Shown: positions 59,647 to 64,000 of the stretch, in pieces
How positions within the stretch are numbered: the stretch's first letter is position 1
How the letters are laid out: each line of letters opens with the position of its first letter
From: Virgibacillus proomii
GTDB taxonomy: Bacteria > Bacillota > Bacilli > Bacillales > Amphibacillaceae
Reading direction: 5' to 3'
Assembly (NCBI RefSeq): GCF_900162615.1
Contig: NZ_FUFN01000008.1
Coordinates: 248,001 to 312,000 of the forward strand
DNA: 64,000 nt
Program-made: the position numbers and the translations under genes
The notes under the pieces: generated by a model
Told to the model about the DNA's origin: nothing
The model's database searches: none
What the model saw: only the letters and a program-made list of their open reading frames with translations

Positions 59647-61650
59647 ATGAGAAGTTTCAAACGCGCTCTTACTACTACCGATATTACTAGATTAGAAGTG
59701 TTTAGTGATCCGCAGTTCACCCCAGATGGTACAGCATTTACGTTTACATCTACTACAATCAATGAGGAAAAAGAATACGAATCTCACCTTTTTTTCCAAA
59801 AGCTAAATGAGAAAGAAGCAAATCCATGGACATTCCATGCCAGCAAAAATAGTCAACTGCGCTTTTCCCCAGATGGTAAAAGAGCTGTGTTTCAATCAAC
59901 AAGAAGTGGCCTTTCCCAAATTTGGTTAATTCATATGGATGGCGGTGAACCAAAACAATTAACTACTTTTCACCGTGGTGCAACTAACCCCGTTTGGTCC
60001 CCAAACGGAAAACATATTTTCTTCTCGGCTTATTTAACGCATGATGACGATATACAACAACAAAAAGAGCCTACAAAAGAAGAAAAAAAAGAGGAACAAG
60101 CAGCCGAACAACAAAAACCGATGATTGTTAATCGTTTAGATTATAAGTCTGATGCAAGGGGACTTCATGATCATACAAGAAAGCAAATCATTATGATGAA
60201 TGTGGATGAAGGAACATTGAAACAATTAACTAACAATGATAAAGACCATGAATTTCAAGATATATCACCGGACGGCAACGCTATATTATTTACTGCTAAC
60301 TTGAATGATGATACTGACTACGAACTAACCAATGACCTATACTGTCTCCATATTCGAACAGAGCAAAAAAAGAAACTAACAAATGGTGAAGGGACTTATT
60401 ACAAGGCGTCGTTTTCCCCAGACGGAACGAAGATCGCTTCGTTTGGCCACGAGTTTGCTTATAAAGGGGCTTCTCTTACGGAATTGTATGTATTTGATTA
60501 TGAAACAGCGAAAAGAAACAGGCTAAGTAAAGATTGGGATATTGAGCTTGGCGATTCCATGATTGGGGACACTCGCCTTGGAGAATCAGAATCAGGCCCT
60601 GTGTGGAACGAAGATAGCACATGTATTTTTTTTATTGCAACGAGCGAAGGAGCTACCGAACTTCACCAAGTTTCCTTAGAGGGAGAGCGTCAAGTTCTTT
60701 ATAAAAATGATAATCACGTCTTTGGTTTTGCATATGATGGTTCAACAAAATCATTTATTCTCGGCATAAGCACCCCAACTGCTCCATGTGATTTTTATTT
60801 ATTAAAAGAGGATGGAACTCTTATTCTTCTTACTAATAGTAATAAAGCATTACTGGATGAAGTTGCATTGCAAGAACCAGAAGTATTTAATGTAAACACA
60901 GAAGACGATTGGACAGTTCAAGGCTGGGTATTACGTCCTTACGGATTTACAGAAGGAAAAAAATATCCGACAATTTTAGAAATTCATGGTGGCCCGCATG
61001 CCATGTATGGTCAAACTTTTTTCTTTGAAATGCAGCTGTTAGCAGCAAAAGGGTTTGTCGTGTTATACACAAATCCACGAGGTAGCCACGGATATGGACA
61101 AAAGTTTGTTAATGCATGTCGCGAAGATTACGGAGGTGGTGATTATCGGGACTTAATGGCAACTGTAGATTATGCTATTAAAAAGTATAGTTTTATCGAT
61201 GATCAACGTCTTGGTGTTACTGGTGGCAGTTACGGGGGCTTTATGACAAATTGGATTATTGGTCATACCAATCGTTTCAAAGCAGCTGTTACACAACGTT
61301 CTATTTCTAATTGGCTCAGCTTTTATGGAGTAAGTGACATTGGCTACTTTTTTACAGAGTGGGAGCATGGAGTAAATTTATTAGATGATCCTGCTAAGCT
61401 TTGGGAATTTTCTCCATTAAAATATGCAGAAAAAGTAGAAACGCCATTACTAATTTTACACGGTGAATTAGATTACCGCTGTCCTATTGAGCAAGGCGAA
61501 CAACTTTTTGTCACGTTAAAGCATTTAAAGAAAGAAGTAGAATTTATTCGCTTCCCTAAGGCTAATCATGAGCTTAGCCGCAGCGGAAAACCGGATATTC
61601 GTATGGAGCGTTTGAATCATATTTGCAGATGGTTTGAAAAACATCTCTAA
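59647..61650 (+). CDS. S9-family (prolyl oligopeptidase-like) peptidase
   Basis: A 667-residue soluble peptidase. The first 400 residues form a beta-propeller of WD/TolB-like blades with recurring FSPDGK and SPDGN motifs. The C-terminal alpha/beta-hydrolase domain has the triad Ser528 (GGSYGGF), Asp609 (ELDYRCP) and His641 (KANHELS). It resembles B. subtilis YuxL (about 657 residues), an acylaminoacyl- or oligopeptidase of unsettled specificity. A Lys/Glu/Gln-rich low-complexity insert (about 137-158) interrupts a propeller blade. No signal peptide. AAGAGGAGG precedes the ATG. Confidence 0.9.
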   Translation: MRSFKRALTTTDITRLEVFSDPQFTPDGTAFTFTSTTINEEKEYESHLFFQKLNEKEANPWTFHASKNSQLRFSPDGKRAVFQSTRSGLSQIWLIHMDGGEPKQLTTFHRGATNPVWSPNGKHIFFSAYLTHDDDIQQQKEPTKEEKKEEQAAEQQKPMIVNRLDYKSDARGLHDHTRKQIIMMNVDEGTLKQLTNNDKDHEFQDISPDGNAILFTANLNDDTDYELTNDLYCLHIRTEQKKKLTNGEGTYYKASFSPDGTKIASFGHEFAYKGASLTELYVFDYETAKRNRLSKDWDIELGDSMIGDTRLGESESGPVWNEDSTCIFFIATSEGATELHQVSLEGERQVLYKNDNHVFGFAYDGSTKSFILGISTPTAPCDFYLLKEDGTLILLTNSNKALLDEVALQEPEVFNVNTEDDWTVQGWVLRPYGFTEGKKYPTILEIHGGPHAMYGQTFFFEMQLLAAKGFVVLYTNPRGSHGYGQKFVNACREDYGGGDYRDLMATVDYAIKKYSFIDDQRLGVTGGSYGGFMTNWIIGHTNRFKAAVTQRSISNWLSFYGVSDIGYFFTEWEHGVNLLDDPAKLWEFSPLKYAEKVETPLLILHGELDYRCPIEQGEQLFVTLKHLKKEVEFIRFPKANHELSRSGKPDIRMERLNHICRWFEKHL

Positions 61651-61761
61651 TAAAAAACTATACCAAAATTCTTGTTAAAAATGGATTCTTCCTATTTTAC
61701 TTAGTATGTATCTAACAGGATAGTATGAACTCAAAAACCATAAACACTATTTTATACATTC

Positions 61762-61795
61762 AAAAAGCTGATGTTTCTTAGCATCAGCTTTTTGA
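61762..61795. terminator. Bidirectional terminator between peptidase and carB genes
   Basis: AAAAAGCTGATG pairs with CATCAGCTTTTT around TTTCTTAG. T tracts flank both exits, so it can end both convergent genes. Confidence 0.9.
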
Positions 61796-61812
61796 GTGTT
61801 AACCAGATTTAA

Positions 61813-64000
61813 TCATTTTATCCGTGAACTTGTTGGCTTTTCTTTTCGACAAGCGGCATGATAGTCTTGTAATGCGACTACTTTCGTTTTTGGCGATACT
61901 TGGTTTCTATTTTGAAGTACGAGCCATTCAAATGTTTCCAAACTTGTAAAACAAGGAATCTGGTGACGAGTAGCCCACTCCCTCAGATAAAAACCAAACT
62001 TATTTGGTTCTCTGCCCTGATTAGGAAGATTTAAAATAAGGTCAGGTTTCTTTCCATTTCGTAACTTTTCCAACTCATTCCGTTGTTTTTTTATGACCGT
62101 AACAGGTAGCCCATGTTCCTGTAAATAAACTGCAGTCCCTTCTGTAGCCAATAGGGAAGCGCCTGCCTGAATACATGCCTGGATCGTTTTAAGGCTATGT
62201 GTTTTCATTCGATCTGCTATAGATACGAAGATAGTTGGTGCTTGTTTATCCAGAAATTGATTAACATAAAGCGGGAACAATTTGCTAAAGGCCTGTTGTT
62301 TATTTTTGGATATAGCAATAATTTCTCCTGTAGATTTCATCTCCGGCCCCAATAAATGATCAACTCCCTTTAGCTTGGCCGCTGAAAATACTGGTGATTT
62401 TACCGTTATAAAAGGCGGCTCCATACATAAACCTAATTGATCAGCTAGATCTGTTAACCTCTTCCCTAACTGTACCTGTACAGCCCATTCTACCATAGGA
62501 GTATCGGTTACTTTACTCAAGATAGGCACGGTTCGAGAAGAACGCGGATTGACCTCTAATACATAAACTTTGCCAGCATGGAGGATGAATTGAATATTCA
62601 TCATACCGATAATTGGTACCATTTGGGCAATTTTTCGAGTAATAGCAGTAATTTGCTGTTTTTCCGATGGAAGGAGTGACAGTGGTGGAAATACTGCTAA
62701 ACTGTCACCAGAATGGACTCCTGCTCTTTCTACATGTTCTACGATGCCTGGAATAATAATATCTTTGCCATCACTAATAACATCAACTTCACACTCTTTT
62801 CCCGGAAGGTAGGGATCGATTAACAATGGCCAACAGCGGTCATTTGTATCTTCTTTAATTCTATTAATATACTGCTCTAATTCAGCATGATTATAGCAAA
62901 TAAACATCGACTGTCCGCCAATCACATACGATGGGCGAATTAATACAGGAAATCCGAGTTCTTTTGTTGACTCCGTTAACTGCTGTTCGTTTTGTACGAT
63001 ACTGCCTTTCATATGCAAAATGGACCATTCGTCTAATAGTTGATAAAATTGCTCCCGGTCCTCCATTTGATCAATATGCTTGGGAGCTGTTCCTAATATA
63101 GGAACGCCTGCTTCTTCTAATTCGTTTGCTAAATTAATCGCCGTTTGTCCCCCAAACTGAACAAGCACACCGTCTACTTTTTCTTTTTCAATTACGCGCA
63201 GGACGTCCTCAAATTCAAGTGGCTCAAAATAGAGTTTATCTGCAACAGAATAATCGGTGCTTACCGTTTCTGGGTTATTATTAATCACAATGGCTTCATA
63301 ACCGAGTTTTTTCACCGCTAACACAGCATGGACAGAGCAGTAATCAAATTCTACCCCTTGCCCGATTCGAATTGGCCCAGATCCAAGTATTACTATTTTC
63401 TTGCAATTATTTCCAACTTTTACTTCATCACGTCCATGCCAAGTAGAATAGTAGTATGGGGTAATCGCGTTGAATTCTCCAGCACATGTATCGACCAGTT
63501 TATATGCTGGTTTTATTTGCAAATCGTTCAATCGTTTTCTTACCAATTCAGGCTTTGTGTTCATCAGCTTAGCAAGGTGTCTATCACTTAAATTAAATCG
63601 CTTCGCTTGTAACAGTAAAGACTTAGATATACGTAAAATAGAATGTTTTTTTAATTCATTTTCTAAAGCTAAAATTCGCTCTATTTTTGTTAAAAACCAA
63701 ATATCGATTTGAGTAATGGCATGTAAATCTTTTATACTTTTACCGCGCATCATAGCTTCAGCAATTGCAAACAGCCATAAATCATTCGGCTCTTGTATCA
63801 AACATTGTAATTCCGCATCAGATTTTTTCTTTATCCTTGATAAATGTAAACTGTCAACGTCCATTTCCAAGGAGCGAATTGCTTTTTGCAGCGCACCTTC
63901 AAATGTGCGATCAATCGCCATTACTTCTCCGGTTGCCTTCATCTGTGTTCCCAATGTACGATCTGCTTCCGTAAATTTATCGAAAGCAAATCGTGGCAGT
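61813..64000 (-). CDS. carB: Carbamoyl-phosphate synthase large subunit, 5' end outside window
   Basis: The minus-strand frame stays open to the window edge; the ATG at 63954 is internal, since the codons before it encode PRFAFDKFTEADRTLGTQMK, a conserved CarB block of the first ATP-grasp domain. The 729 visible codons cover the end of synthetase domain 1, the oligomerisation domain, the second ATP-grasp domain (ILGSGPIRIGQGVEFDYCS, about residues 170-188 from the internal ATG; FGGQTAINLA; LEVNPRSSRTVP) and a C-terminal methylglyoxal synthase-like allosteric domain. The C-terminal domain looks divergent and the end is short, as in the arginine-specific CarB rather than PyrAB, but this is uncertain without carA or arg genes in view. 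Confidence 0.9.
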   Translation of the reverse strand, partial: LPRFAFDKFTEADRTLGTQMKATGEVMAIDRTFEGALQKAIRSLEMDVDSLHLSRIKKKSDAELQCLIQEPNDLWLFAIAEAMMRGKSIKDLHAITQIDIWFLTKIERILALENELKKHSILRISKSLLLQAKRFNLSDRHLAKLMNTKPELVRKRLNDLQIKPAYKLVDTCAGEFNAITPYYYSTWHGRDEVKVGNNCKKIVILGSGPIRIGQGVEFDYCSVHAVLAVKKLGYEAIVINNNPETVSTDYSVADKLYFEPLEFEDVLRVIEKEKVDGVLVQFGGQTAINLANELEEAGVPILGTAPKHIDQMEDREQFYQLLDEWSILHMKGSIVQNEQQLTESTKELGFPVLIRPSYVIGGQSMFICYNHAELEQYINRIKEDTNDRCWPLLIDPYLPGKECEVDVISDGKDIIIPGIVEHVERAGVHSGDSLAVFPPLSLLPSEKQQITAITRKIAQMVPIIGMMNIQFILHAGKVYVLEVNPRSSRTVPILSKVTDTPMVEWAVQVQLGKRLTDLADQLGLCMEPPFITVKSPVFSAAKLKGVDHLLGPEMKSTGEIIAISKNKQQAFSKLFPLYVNQFLDKQAPTIFVSIADRMKTHSLKTIQACIQAGASLLATEGTAVYLQEHGLPVTVIKKQRNELEKLRNGKKPDLILNLPNQGREPNKFGFYLREWATRHQIPCFTSLETFEWLVLQNRNQVSPKTKVVALQDYHAACRKEKPTSSRIK

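Noticed and set aside
4201..62000. Insertion sequence or transposase remnants
   Set aside because: No transposase-like reading frame or DDE motif was seen in any gap; the repeats are non-coding.
63954..63954. ATG at 63954 as the start of carB
   Set aside because: The codons upstream encode the conserved CarB block PRFAFDKFTEADRTLG, so the gene continues beyond the window.

Overview
The window is AT-rich chromosomal DNA of an endospore-forming Bacillaceae. The evidence is an alpha/beta-type small acid-soluble spore protein, a YhcN/YlaJ spore lipoprotein, a YjcZ-type peptide, a complete GerA-GerB-GerC germinant receptor operon, a SigI-RsgI pair, and many genes whose closest named relatives are Bacillus subtilis genes (yheA, msmX, fumC, bmrCD, mccAB, luxS, odhAB, queG-yhbB-trmL). 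Gene content and base composition suggest the Oceanobacillus/Virgibacillus side of the family; this is inference, because no 16S or other species marker lies in the window. No prophage, integrase, transposase gene or CRISPR array was found. The coding part looks like core genome.

Layout. 1-4.1 kb: partial crotonase-family gene, yheA, a PucR-type regulator, the sugar ABC ATPase msmX with a cre-like site, and a spore SASP. 4.3-16.5 kb: fumC, a zinc-dependent phospholipase C-like protein, a UMF1-type MFS protein, an IDEAL-domain protein, a cation diffusion facilitator, azlCD, a Tyr-type T-box leader with a NhaC-family transporter, and methionine aminopeptidase. 16.5-26 kb: yjcZ, a short-chain dehydrogenase, an M20 dipeptidase, the yrrT-luxS-mccA-mccB sulfur recycling operon, a spore lipoprotein, a yhdB-like gene, and sigI-rsgI. 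27-33 kb: a DUF402 protein, a membrane-anchored HtrA-like protease, and the heterodimeric multidrug exporter bmrC-bmrD behind a promoter, a 24-codon leader peptide and an attenuator. 33.4-38 kb: germinant receptor operon, then a tandem repeat array. 38-46 kb: MarR regulator with MMPL exporter, stand-alone murG, MATE exporter, nucleoside transporter. 46.7-56 kb: odhAB, a 33-residue small membrane protein, and a four-gene run from an ABC-class ATPase through queG and yhbB to trmL. 56.7-64 kb: tRNA-Gly, D-amino acid aminotransferase, universal stress protein, prolyl oligopeptidase-family peptidase, and the 3' part of a carbamoyl-phosphate synthase large subunit.

The most unusual feature is a family of modular, structured, non-coding repeats that fills nearly every long intergenic gap (about 18 sites). 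The core module (called A here, 145-180 bp) begins GATAAAGTGAAACTTC, carries a first hairpin whose stem sequence changes between copies while pairing is kept, then a conserved GAACGAATCGGGCATTTAGG stretch, then a second long stem closed by GGTGCCG/CGGCACC, and ends GCGGGATAAA. Other modules (B, C, D, and an outer part with TGGGACATAA ends) join it at GATAAA boundaries. One site (37288-38067) holds five A units head to tail, four of them exactly 148 bp apart. Copies flank fumC and nhaC in inverted orientation, separate the T-box from nhaC, and separate the attenuator from bmrC. No protein in the window explains their mobility, so they look like a non-autonomous (MITE-like) family or a structured-RNA family.
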